Below are positions 35,289 to 42,807 of a DNA stretch of 64,000 bases, piece after piece. The notes below the pieces were generated by a model that saw only the letters and a program-made list of their open reading frames with translations, made no database searches and was not told the DNA's origin. A program made the position numbers and the translations under genes. The DNA lies in assembly GCF_004745825.1 (NCBI RefSeq), contig NZ_SRLA01000001.1, positions 558,001 through 622,000 on the forward strand. Reading direction: 5' to 3'. Source of the DNA: Hymenobacter fodinae. Lineage in GTDB: Bacteria > Bacteroidota > Bacteroidia > Cytophagales > Hymenobacteraceae. Every line of letters begins with the position of its first letter. Position 1 is the stretch's first letter.

Positions 35289-36155
35289 ATGAGTGAGCAT
35301 ATTCCTACTTATCAGCTGCAGGCGTTTGCCACTGATGGCCTTGGCGCTACGGAGGTATTCTTCCCTAAGTATGGCTCGGTTAAGCCTCAGATTCCGCTGC
35401 ACCAGCGGTACCGCGGCGACTATTATAAAATTAGCCTGTGCCTGGACGGTACTGCTGAGCTCAAGGTAAACCTGGCGCCGTACGTGGTGACGCCCGGCTG
35501 CCTGGTGCTGGCTACTCCTGACGTAATCAAGGAGTGGGGACGCGTCAGCGCAGACTATGAGACGTTGTCCATCTTTTTTACCAAGGACTTCATCACGACT
35601 AACAACGCGGCCACGGGCAAGCTCCGCTTTTTTGTGACGCCGCCCACCCACGTTCTGCCGCTGGGGGCCGCCGAAGCCGCCAGCATAGCCTCATCGTTCC
35701 GGTTTCTGGAGCAGAAGTACAACACCCCTAATGCCCAGCGCGACAACATCCTGAAGAACATCCTCAACAGCTTGCTGTATGAGATAGGCGCCCTCTACGA
35801 CCAGCTGCCGAGCGAGCTGGGACGGGGTGCCACTCGCAGTCAGCAACTGGCGGCGGGCTTCCGGCAGTTGGTGCAGGTGCATTGTGCCACCGAGCGTACC
35901 GTTCATTTCTACGCCGCCGCGCTGTGCATCACGCCCAAACATTTGACTGAGCTGGTAAAAGAAGCTACTGGCCGCACCGCCAGTGAGTGGATTGCCGAGG
36001 CGGTGGTACTGGAAGCCAAAGCCCTGCTGCAAAACCCCGCCCTGACCGTGTACCAAGTTGCCGCCGACCTGCAGTTTACCGATCAGTTTGCGTTCAGCCG
36101 GTTTTTCAAGCGCAGCACGGGCGTGTCGCCGGTGGCGTACCGGCAGGCTAGCTAG
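35289..36155 (+). CDS. AraC-family transcriptional regulator
   Basis: A 288-residue regulator. The N-terminal cupin-like sensor (YYKISLCLDGTAELKVNLAP then YVVTPGCLVLATPDVI) lacks a known ligand. The C-terminal double helix-turn-helix has FYAAALCITPKHLTELVKEA and VYQVAADLQFTDQFAFSRFF, ending FKRSTGVSPVAYRQ. The NmrA-like gene downstream on the same strand may be its target. The stop TAG lies in a copy of the iterated 10-mer. Confidence 0.92.
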   Translation: MSEHIPTYQLQAFATDGLGATEVFFPKYGSVKPQIPLHQRYRGDYYKISLCLDGTAELKVNLAPYVVTPGCLVLATPDVIKEWGRVSADYETLSIFFTKDFITTNNAATGKLRFFVTPPTHVLPLGAAEAASIASSFRFLEQKYNTPNAQRDNILKNILNSLLYEIGALYDQLPSELGRGATRSQQLAAGFRQLVQVHCATERTVHFYAAALCITPKHLTELVKEATGRTASEWIAEAVVLEAKALLQNPALTVYQVAADLQFTDQFAFSRFFKRSTGVSPVAYRQAS

Positions 36156-36314
36156 GCCACTCTTGCCGCCGTTTGGCCATGGTTTGCCGCCCTGTGGCCA
36201 TTCTGCCGACGGGCCGAAGCACTGAATTTTGAAACCGCATTCATCACCCCATGCACTTGTCTGTTGGGGGCTTTGGTGAATGACGTTTCAGTATTCACGC
36301 AAACTCACTTTGCC

Positions 36315-37175
36315 ATGATTTTAGTAACCGGAGCAACGGGCCGCTTAGGAGGGGCCGTGCTGCAAACGCTCCTACAGCGTACTGCTGCCCAGCACATAGC
36401 CGCCTTAGTGCGGGATGAGACCAAAGCCGTAGCTTGGCAAGCTCAGGGCGTAAGCATCCGGGTGGGCAGCTACAACGACCTCGCTTCTCTCGACCGGGCC
36501 ATGCAAGGTGTGGAGAAGGTGCTGCTAATATCGGGTGGGGGCGAAGAAGATGGCCTGCAGCAGCATTACAACGTGATAGATGCCGCCAATAAAGCGGGGG
36601 TTAGCTGCCTAGCCTACACCAGCCGGGCCCTGCGTGACCCGGCTACGCTGGTTAACCAGCTCATGGTGCGCCACTTCCAGACCGAAGCCTACATCCAGGC
36701 CAGCGGGCTGCCGCATATCATCTTCCGCAACATCTTGTACATGGATACGCTGCCGCTGTTTACCGGCCCCACGGTGCTGGAAACGGGCATCAACCTGCCC
36801 GGCGGCCAAGGCAAAGTGGCCTACGCGCTACGCAGCGAAATGGGCGAAGCCATTGCCAAGGTGCTGCTAGCGGATACCTGCGACAACCGCATCTACCACT
36901 TTACCGGGGCCGAGGCGTACTCTTTCCACGACCTAGCTGCGGCCTTAACGGAGCTATCAGGCCGGCAAGTGGCCTACACCGATGTGGAAAGCAGCGTACT
37001 GGCTGATAGGATGCGCGGACGAGGCGTGCCGGAAGTAGCCATTGAGCGCACTATCGGCTTCATGACCGACATCAAGCACGGGCAGGAAGACGTAGTAAGT
37101 ACCGATTTGGCCACGGTACTAGGCCGGCAACCCACCTCGTTGATAGAGGGAGTAAAGCAGCTGTATAAGCTGTAA
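36315..37175 (+). CDS. NmrA/QorB-like NAD(P)-binding oxidoreductase
   Basis: A 286-residue atypical short-chain dehydrogenase from the ATG at 36315. The N-terminal nucleotide motif is ILVTGATGRLGGAVLQTLL. The following pattern (GSYNDLASLDRAMQGVEKVL; AYTSRALRDP; HIIFRNILYMD) matches NAD(P)H:quinone oxidoreductase 2-like proteins. Such proteins may sense NADPH or reduce quinones. It follows the AraC gene by about 160 bases on the same strand. Confidence 0.88.
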   Translation: MILVTGATGRLGGAVLQTLLQRTAAQHIAALVRDETKAVAWQAQGVSIRVGSYNDLASLDRAMQGVEKVLLISGGGEEDGLQQHYNVIDAANKAGVSCLAYTSRALRDPATLVNQLMVRHFQTEAYIQASGLPHIIFRNILYMDTLPLFTGPTVLETGINLPGGQGKVAYALRSEMGEAIAKVLLADTCDNRIYHFTGAEAYSFHDLAAALTELSGRQVAYTDVESSVLADRMRGRGVPEVAIERTIGFMTDIKHGQEDVVSTDLATVLGRQPTSLIEGVKQLYKL

Positions 37176-37235
37176 CAGTGCACTAAACCAACTTCTCAAG
37201 TGCCTGCTAGGCCAGGCTAGTAAGCAGCCACTTCT

Positions 37236-37272
37236 AAAAGGCCCGACGTTACAGTAGCGTCGGGCCTTTTAG
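37236..37272 (+). terminator. Terminator after the NmrA-like gene
   Basis: A 13-bp perfect stem (37236-37248 with 37258-37270) ends in TTTT. Confidence 0.75.
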
Positions 37273-37325
37273 GGGGGCGCTTGTATAATAGAGAGCAGTT
37301 CAGCTATCGGCTGGCCTAGCCGTAC

Positions 37326-37871
37326 TTAGCTGCGCTGAGGTTCATAGTGATGTACCACAATTCCGCAGTCGAAGGCGGCAGCTTTAATCAGGGTGAGGGG
37401 CTGCGTGCCTTCTAGGCCAGTGAAGATGGGTAGGCCACGACCAATAGCCACCGGGTTGACGAACAAATGATACTCGTCGATGAGATTGTGCTGGATGAGG
37501 GAGGAAACGAACGTAGCTCCGCCGTAGGCAATGATATCCTGGCCGGGTTGCGCTTTCAGCAGCCTGATTTCCTCCACCACGTCGCCGGTAGCCAACGTGG
37601 TGTTTGGCCACTCTGAGTGCTGTAGGGTGTGGCTGAATACCACTTTAGGAGTGTCGGTGAATTTGCGACCCGCTTCAGCATCCGGGTTGGTAGGGTCGGC
37701 GGCTACAGCAGCCCAGTGCGGGATGAAGCCTTGCGCCAGGTGGCGGCCCAGCACAATGCAATCTAGTGAGTTGGTAAGCTCGGTCACGTACGCTTTGAGC
37801 TGGTCGTCCCAGTTGAATGTCATCCAGTCCATCTCGCCATTAGGGCCGGCAATAAATCCGTCAATGGTCAT
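37326..37871 (-). CDS. Dihydrofolate-reductase-like (RibD C-terminal) protein, normal start cut off by an amber codon
   Basis: A 181-residue protein of the RibD C-terminal/DHFR-like family: MTIDGFIAGPNGEMDWM at the N-terminus, LDCIVLGRHLAQGFIPHW, DIIAYGGATFVSSLIQHNLI and NPVAIGRGLPIF. Relatives usually begin about nine residues earlier with MRKLKLQVQMTIDGF. Here that sequence is present on the DNA (37872-37898) as MRKLKLQV followed by TAG, so the CAG codon for Gln has become a stop. Translation from the inner ATG at 37871 would give a protein lacking its first beta strand. The substrate is unknown. Confidence 0.85.
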   Translation of the reverse strand: MTIDGFIAGPNGEMDWMTFNWDDQLKAYVTELTNSLDCIVLGRHLAQGFIPHWAAVAADPTNPDAEAGRKFTDTPKVVFSHTLQHSEWPNTTLATGDVVEEIRLLKAQPGQDIIAYGGATFVSSLIQHNLIDEYHLFVNPVAIGRGLPIFTGLEGTQPLTLIKAAAFDCGIVVHHYEPQRS

Positions 37872-37899
37872 CTAAACTTGTAGCTTAAGTTTGCGCATA

Positions 37900-38292
37900 G
37901 CAGTAAGGAGTAGCAGTTAATAAGCCAAATGTATGGGCTGGATAGCCTGGGCAGCGCGTGCAAATGCGCCAACTAGCAGGGGGTATTGCGACATTACTTC
38001 TTGACCTAGTAGATAGACTGCGAAGCTAGTAATGTGGCTCTATGCTACGTGTGGTACCAGCACCGAGTGGGGTAGCAGCCATCATTGAGGGCTGCAAACG
38101 AGTAGGCTAGTTCATCTACCACTCTAGGCTGACTAGCGCAGCGTAACAAGCTGCACCGTAGGGCTGTATCCTAGACTTTACGGAAACCTTACGGTGAGGC
38201 TCTGCGAATACCGTAGTCTGCGGGGGGCAATGGCGAAGGGACTTCGCCCGCCCCAAGCAGGCGGTTCTCTCGGTACTTCTATCTGCACTCCT
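37900..38292. other. Intergenic region
   Basis: About 390 bases between divergent genes. Nothing beyond a short hairpin near 38232-38250 (GCGAAGGGACTTCGC) could be supported. Confidence 0.45.
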
Positions 38293-38718
38293 ATGGGCAA
38301 GCACAAGAAAAATAAGAAGAAGGCGAAACAGGTTCAGGACGCTGTGCCGGAAGACGTGCTCGACGCGGCGGTGGTATCTATCAAGAAGTTTCGGAAGATC
38401 ACGAATGAAATCGGGAAGCTTAGCTTGGGCCAGAAGCTGGTGGGGGGCTTGGTGCTAACGGCGGCGGGCCTCATCTACCTGGATCAACGCAAGGGCTCCG
38501 ACGACAGCTCCCGCTTCACGCCGAAGTTCGACTGGCCCAAGCTGTCGGATGCAAAGGAGACTTCTGCTACGGAAGCCGACGATGAGGAAGAGGAGGCACC
38601 CATCAGAGCGGCCACTGTGCCACGTAAAAGCCGCAAAGGCCCCAAGGCCGGTAAAGGGCATGGGCACGCGGCTCGCAAAGCTTCTGCCGAAGATTCTTCC
38701 AGCATTGATTTTAGCTAA
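38293..38718 (+). CDS. Lys-rich single-TM protein, paralog 1
   Basis: A 141-residue protein from the ATG at 38293. The first 17 residues are very basic (MGKHKKNKKKAKQ). A hydrophobic segment follows with LGQKLVGGLVLTAAGLIYL and then DQRKGS. The C-terminal half is acidic, then basic again (KSRKGPKAGKGHGHAARK). The motif GKLS..QK..GG..L.A.GL.YL.QR is shared with the next gene, so the two are tandem paralogs. The function is unknown. Confidence 0.7.
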   Translation: MGKHKKNKKKAKQVQDAVPEDVLDAAVVSIKKFRKITNEIGKLSLGQKLVGGLVLTAAGLIYLDQRKGSDDSSRFTPKFDWPKLSDAKETSATEADDEEEEAPIRAATVPRKSRKGPKAGKGHGHAARKASAEDSSSIDFS

Positions 38719-38870
38719 AGCACTCCAGAGTGGCCTAGAAGTAGGCCAGCTAGTTGCCGGCCGCCGCCGTGGGTTGGCCTGAAGCAACCTTACCTCGCCA
38801 ATTGCGAATAGCCTTGTCTAACAAGCTCTATTTCTGCGTAAACCAACTCTCTCACGTAGTAACCTGCATC

Positions 38871-39149
38871 ATGAAAAAGGATAAGAACAAGAAGAAATCC
38901 GTTAAGGGTAGCAAAGCCAAGAAAACCACGCTATTTGCTGGCGCGGGCAAGTCGCTGAAGAAGCTGGGCAAAGGCACTGGCCTAGGCAAGCTCAGCACCA
39001 CCCAGAAAGTGCTGGGCGGCGCGGCGCTGCTGGCCGTAGGCTTGGGCTACCTGGGTCAGCGCCGCAAAAGCACTCCGGCCGCCACACCTAATCCCGATGC
39101 CGCGGCCGCCGAAGAGAGCCTGGCCTCCATGGAAGGTGCAGGCCTCTAG
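38871..39149 (+). CDS. Lys-rich single-TM protein, paralog 2
   Basis: A 92-residue protein from the ATG at 38871. The basic N-terminus (MKKDKNKKKSVKGSKAKK) precedes a membrane segment (TTQKVLGGAALLAVGLGYLG), then QRRKS and an Ala-rich acidic tail. It is shorter than paralog 1 upstream and lacks its long C-terminal part. A terminator follows at 39185. The function is unknown. Confidence 0.7.
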   Translation: MKKDKNKKKSVKGSKAKKTTLFAGAGKSLKKLGKGTGLGKLSTTQKVLGGAALLAVGLGYLGQRRKSTPAATPNPDAAAAEESLASMEGAGL

Positions 39150-39184
39150 GTCCGTAAACTTAAGTGGGTAAATCAGGCCCGCGT

Positions 39185-39221
39185 AAAAAGGCTGAAGCAC
39201 TATCTGCTTCAGCCTTTTTTT
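39185..39221 (+). terminator. Terminator of the Lys-rich paralog pair
   Basis: A 15-bp perfect stem (39185-39199 with 39205-39219) ends in a T-run. Confidence 0.75.
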
Positions 39222-39329
39222 GCGCCACCGAGGAAGTTTTGGGCGCGCCACCTAAATGCTTCATAGCGGGCGGCTTAAAGGGGGTAAGTTTCAGGGCTGT
39301 TGGGCTTGGATGCGCCCGCTGGACGTGTT

Positions 39330-39337
39330 TATCTTTA
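39330..39337 (+). promoter_or_regulatory. Candidate -7 element with matching -33 box
   Basis: TATCTTTA lies 4 bases before the ATG at 39342, with TTGG at 39305-39308, about 21 bases upstream. That spacing fits the Bacteroidota promoter. The mRNA would be nearly leaderless, or the true start is further in. Confidence 0.35.
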
Positions 39338-39341
39338 GGTA

Positions 39342-39797
39342 ATGAAGAAGCTGACGATAGGGATGGTGGTGGGCGCCGGTTTGTTGTGGCCTGCCCTGGC
39401 CTACGCTGGAGAGCGGGAAGAAAAGTACACGTTGTTGTTGGCAGGAGGCATTGGTGGCCTACTGGTAGCAGCGCTGCTGTATACCTTGCTGATGCTGCTG
39501 GCCTCCATTTATCTTAGGCACAAAGCGGTTGTTACGGCCACGTTCATCCTGTGCACGCTTCTGTACCTGCGCATGGAGTACCTGTCATTCCAGACTCTAC
39601 GAATAGCCCTGGGCCTTATGCGTACGCCCTCCGGCAACCCCGGGCCCGTACCCCTGACGCCCTGGCTTCTGCTTATATCGGGAGGAGTGGTGGCTGTAGG
39701 CCTGCTGGTGTTCAGCATAGCCATACGCCTTTGGAAAAAGCGAAACCGCCCGCGCGTAAAGGCCCCCGACGGAGAGGTGCAAGATGTGCATCGCTAG
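39342..39797 (+). CDS. Small membrane protein of unknown function
   Basis: A 151-residue protein with a signal-like N-terminus (LTIGMVVGAGLLWPALAYAG) and three further hydrophobic segments (LLLAGGIGGLLVAALLYTLL; VVTATFILCTLLYL; LLLISGGVVAVGLLVFSIAI), ending in a basic tail. It probably sits in the inner membrane. No family is recognised. Confidence 0.65.
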   Translation: MKKLTIGMVVGAGLLWPALAYAGEREEKYTLLLAGGIGGLLVAALLYTLLMLLASIYLRHKAVVTATFILCTLLYLRMEYLSFQTLRIALGLMRTPSGNPGPVPLTPWLLLISGGVVAVGLLVFSIAIRLWKKRNRPRVKAPDGEVQDVHR

Positions 39798-39978
39798 CGC
39801 GCCGAGGCGCTAAGTGGCCTAGAGCACGCCTGTGCTATGCAAATAAGGTCTACCTGATGCTGCAAGCAAGAGCCCGGAGCTATTGATATAGTTTGGGGTA
39901 TATAGCAGCCGCATGCAACTGTTCCTGCCCCAACTAAGATCTTAAGGCAAACATTAGCTCTATTTTACCGCTCTACAC

Positions 39979-40641
39979 ATGAAACGTATCCTTCTACTTC
40001 TGGCTGGTTTAGCTGTGGTAGGTAGTGCTCAGGCGCAACTTGGGCTGCGAGGTGGCCTGAATACCACCTTGCTAAACTCAAAATCCAATGGCACCTATGG
40101 TGATGTTAGTGCGAATGAATACATCGGCTACCAAGCGGGAGTATTCTACGCGCACAAGCTTACTGAGCACATATCTCTGGTGCCAGAAGTGGCCTTCAGT
40201 CGCCAGACTATGCAGTTGCGGGTAGATGACTATAGCATTGCAGATGCTGGTTATAGTGCCCGGGTTCGGCTTAACCGCTCCTACCTGCAGGTGCCCATAA
40301 TGCTGCGTGCTACCTTCGGGAAATTCTACCTCGAGGCCGGGCCCCAGGCAGGCTTCTTGGTGGCCGCGCACGAGAAAGGAACAGAATACATTGGTACTAT
40401 TGCCGGCACCACTGAGCGCCAAATAGATCGTTCTGCTGCAGATCGTTATCGGCGGATTGATGTAAGCCTTTGTGCTGGCTTAGGTATGCAACTGCCTGCT
40501 GGCTTCGGGGTAGACCTACGGAGCGCCTCAGGGCTCATTGCCTTCAACCGCGGAAATGAACTGGCCTACGCCTCCCGAGATGACCTGAAGAACCAAGTGT
40601 TGCAGGCCTCCATAACGTACTTGCTGAAGCCCAAACCGTAA
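39979..40641 (+). CDS. PorT-family outer-membrane beta-barrel protein
   Basis: A 220-residue protein with a signal peptide (LLLLAGLAVVGSAQAQLG) and the pattern of the PorT/outer-membrane beta-barrel family: LGLRGGLNTTLL, YQAGVFYAHKLTEHISLVPE, LQVPIMLRATFGKFYLEAGP and QAGFLVAAH. An eight-stranded barrel is expected. The function is unknown. Confidence 0.85.
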   Translation: MKRILLLLAGLAVVGSAQAQLGLRGGLNTTLLNSKSNGTYGDVSANEYIGYQAGVFYAHKLTEHISLVPEVAFSRQTMQLRVDDYSIADAGYSARVRLNRSYLQVPIMLRATFGKFYLEAGPQAGFLVAAHEKGTEYIGTIAGTTERQIDRSAADRYRRIDVSLCAGLGMQLPAGFGVDLRSASGLIAFNRGNELAYASRDDLKNQVLQASITYLLKPKP

Positions 40642-40701
40642 GGAGAGCCAAGCCTGCTGCCGGTATCAGGGAGGAAAACGGGTTGCTTTCCCCAGTGCGT
40701 T

Positions 40702-41406
40702 TTATTTCTTGAAAAATGCCAGCAGCTCGGCTTTATACGAGTTGCCGATGGGGATGTAGGTGTTATCCGTCAGCACTACGTTATCGGGCTGAAGCAGCTT
40801 GATGTGCGCAGTGGCCACAATGAAGGAACGGTGCACGCGCAGGTAGTTAGAGCCCAGCGTTTCTACCATATCCTTCATGGTTTGGTGCAGCAGGTAGGTT
40901 TTGGTAGCCGTGATGAGCTTCACGTAATCTTTGCAGCCCTCCACGTAAATGATTTCCCGGTGGGGCACCTTTAACAGGCCCTGGCGCTCTTTCACCAAGA
41001 TGTAGCGCTCCTCCGTGGCCTCGGCGGGTGGGGCGGGCTGCACGGCGGGCAGGCGCGAAATGGCTTTCATAAATCGCTCGTAGCTGAAAGGCTTGAGCAG
41101 GTAATCCAGCACATCCAGCTCGTAGCCCTCGTAGGCGTACTCACGATAAGCGGTGGTAAGCACCGTTTTAGGCGGGTGCTGCAGGCTTTTTAGGAAGTGT
41201 AGGCCACTCACCAAAGGCATTTCAATATCCAGAAACAGCAGATCCACGGGGTGCTGCAGCAGGTGTTCGTGGGCTTCCATGGCATTGCGGCACTTACCCG
41301 TGAGCGTGAGCCCCGGTGTCTGGCCAATAAACTGCGAAAGTACTTGGTGGGCCAGGGGTTCATCATCTACAATTAGGCAACGCACTGGGGCGGGTGTAGT
41401 AGTCAT
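40702..41406 (-). CDS. LytTR-family response regulator
   Basis: A 234-residue regulator. The receiver domain begins CLIVDDEPLAHQVL, with phospho-acceptor Asp60 (LLFLDIEMPLVSG) and Lys in LLKPFSYERF. The LytTR DNA-binding domain (ERYILVKERQGLLKVPHREI, SNYLRVHRSFIVAT) follows. It is the partner of the histidine kinase 82 bases upstream. A perfect 34-bp palindrome lies between the two genes. Confidence 0.95.
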   Translation of the reverse strand: MTTTPAPVRCLIVDDEPLAHQVLSQFIGQTPGLTLTGKCRNAMEAHEHLLQHPVDLLFLDIEMPLVSGLHFLKSLQHPPKTVLTTAYREYAYEGYELDVLDYLLKPFSYERFMKAISRLPAVQPAPPAEATEERYILVKERQGLLKVPHREIIYVEGCKDYVKLITATKTYLLHQTMKDMVETLGSNYLRVHRSFIVATAHIKLLQPDNVVLTDNTYIPIGNSYKAELLAFFKK

Positions 41407-41440
41407 AGGTAGAAAATAGGGGATAAAACGTACTGAAAAG

Positions 41441-41474
41441 CTAGTTCCCCTCCTCAGCTGAGGAGGGGAACTAG
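41441..41474. repeat. Perfect 34-bp palindrome related to the MITE ends
   Basis: Two 17-base arms (CTAGTTCCCCTCCTCAG and its complement) are perfect. The same palindrome forms the right end of the element at 24203-24518. It lies between the histidine kinase and its response regulator, where it may act as a hairpin in the mRNA. Confidence 0.7.
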
Positions 41475-41488
41475 TTACTGGTACAGCT

Positions 41489-42583
41489 CTAGGCCACTTG
41501 CAGCGTCAGCTCGGCGCGGTAGCGGCCGTTGTGCTGGGAGAGGTAAAGCTCGTGAGCGTTGGGGTAATACAGGTTCAGGCGCTGGCGGATGTTCTGCAGG
41601 CCGATGCCGCCGCTGCGGCGGGGGCTGGCTGCCGGGGCCTCGGGCAGCATGTCGTTTTCAATGAGGAAGTGCAGGCGGCCGGGTGAGGCAGTGAGAGTGG
41701 CCTCCACGCTGGCGGCATCGGAAAAGTGGTGACGGCCGTGTTTGAAGCTGTTTTCTACCAGGGGCAGCAAGAGCAGAGGCGGCACCTGTAGGCCAGTCGT
41801 GGTGCCTTCGGTGCGCAGCCGGATGCTGGCTCCGGCGTACTTGCGCTGCTCCATTTCAAAGTAGTTTTCCAGAAAGGTCACCTCCTCGGGCAGGCTGATG
41901 TACTCCTTACCGCTGTCGTAGAGCACGTAGCGCATCAGCTCCGAGAGCAGGAGAATGAAGCGCGGGGTTTCGGGGGAGCCCGCCAAGCTAAGGCCGTAAA
42001 TGCTGTTGAGGGTGTTGAACAGAAAGTGGGGCTGCAACTGGCTCTTGAGCTGCTCTAGCTGCAGGGCCAAGTGGTCGCGCTCAAGGTGGCGGCGGCGGTA
42101 CTCGTGCTCGAAGGCCAACCGTACGAACGCCACGCAGCTAAACGCCAGCATATCGGTAAAAAGCAAGCTGATGTAGGTGTTACGCACAGCCAGCAACTGC
42201 GCGGCAGCCTCCACAAAGCCCTGGTGGTAGAAGCCCTGCAGCAACGGCGGACTGGCAATAAACTGAAACAGCCAGTGCGCCACGGCCACATTCAGCTTGA
42301 TGCCCCACCACACATACAGCACCGCCACCACGCCTAGCAGCACGTATTGGCGACGCCGCAGCAGGGTAGGCACCAGCCACCGGTAATACGGAATGATGTA
42401 GACCGTAGCCACCAGCGCAAAAAGGATAAGCTGGGGGTAGGGGAAGTTGGCCCGGTCAGTTGCCTTCTGCGGCACAGTATCCATATAAGCGGCATACTTA
42501 TACATGCCCACGTACAGGCTCCAGATGAGGAACTCGAAGAGTAGCGGAAAGCGGCTGGGGCGGTCGGTGGCGGTGGTGGGCAT
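41489..42583 (-). CDS. LytS-type sensor histidine kinase
   Basis: A 364-residue sensor with four or so membrane segments in its first 150 residues and a His_kinase domain with the phospho-accepting His in QPHFLFNTLNSIYGLSLAG. The ATPase N-box is LLLLPLVENSFKHGRHHF and the G-box GGIGLQNIRQRLNLYYP. There is no extra sensor domain, so the membrane part probably senses the signal. The stop TAG lies in a copy of the iterated 10-mer. Confidence 0.94.
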   Translation of the reverse strand: MPTTATDRPSRFPLLFEFLIWSLYVGMYKYAAYMDTVPQKATDRANFPYPQLILFALVATVYIIPYYRWLVPTLLRRRQYVLLGVVAVLYVWWGIKLNVAVAHWLFQFIASPPLLQGFYHQGFVEAAAQLLAVRNTYISLLFTDMLAFSCVAFVRLAFEHEYRRRHLERDHLALQLEQLKSQLQPHFLFNTLNSIYGLSLAGSPETPRFILLLSELMRYVLYDSGKEYISLPEEVTFLENYFEMEQRKYAGASIRLRTEGTTTGLQVPPLLLLPLVENSFKHGRHHFSDAASVEATLTASPGRLHFLIENDMLPEAPAASPRRSGGIGLQNIRQRLNLYYPNAHELYLSQHNGRYRAELTLQVA

Positions 42584-42634
42584 GCGGCGAAGGTGGCGGT
42601 TTTTTCGGCCCTAGGCCACTCGCAGGTCGGCGTT

Positions 42635-42665
42635 TTTCGACCAACAAGGGTGAAATTTCGACCAA
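42635..42665. promoter_or_regulatory. Candidate LytTR binding site (two direct repeats 21 bp apart)
   Basis: TTTCGACCAA occurs at 42635-42644 and 42656-42665, exactly 21 bases apart (two helical turns). The half-site TGGTCGAA lies inverted at about 42705-42712. LytTR proteins bind paired direct repeats at this spacing. The site lies 52 bases upstream of the kinase start, consistent with autoregulation. It also lies between the kinase and the divergent EreA-like gene. Confidence 0.45.
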
Positions 42666-42807
42666 AAAAGCAGGCTTTTGCATTAGTCGGAAATGGGGGC
42701 GGGCTGGTCGAAGAACGCCGGTAGGAGCGGAGCGGGGGGCGTTGTTTTGCATCGTTCCCGGTCGGCAAACGGCGGGCAAATCAGCAACCCTTCCAACTCC
42801 CAACCCC

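Noticed and set aside
34140..37874. Reassignment of TAG to Trp or Gln as explanation for the two amber codons
   Set aside because: TAG is the ordinary stop of several genes here (such as the Crp/Fnr, lepB and M1 peptidase genes), and the two sites would need different amino acids.
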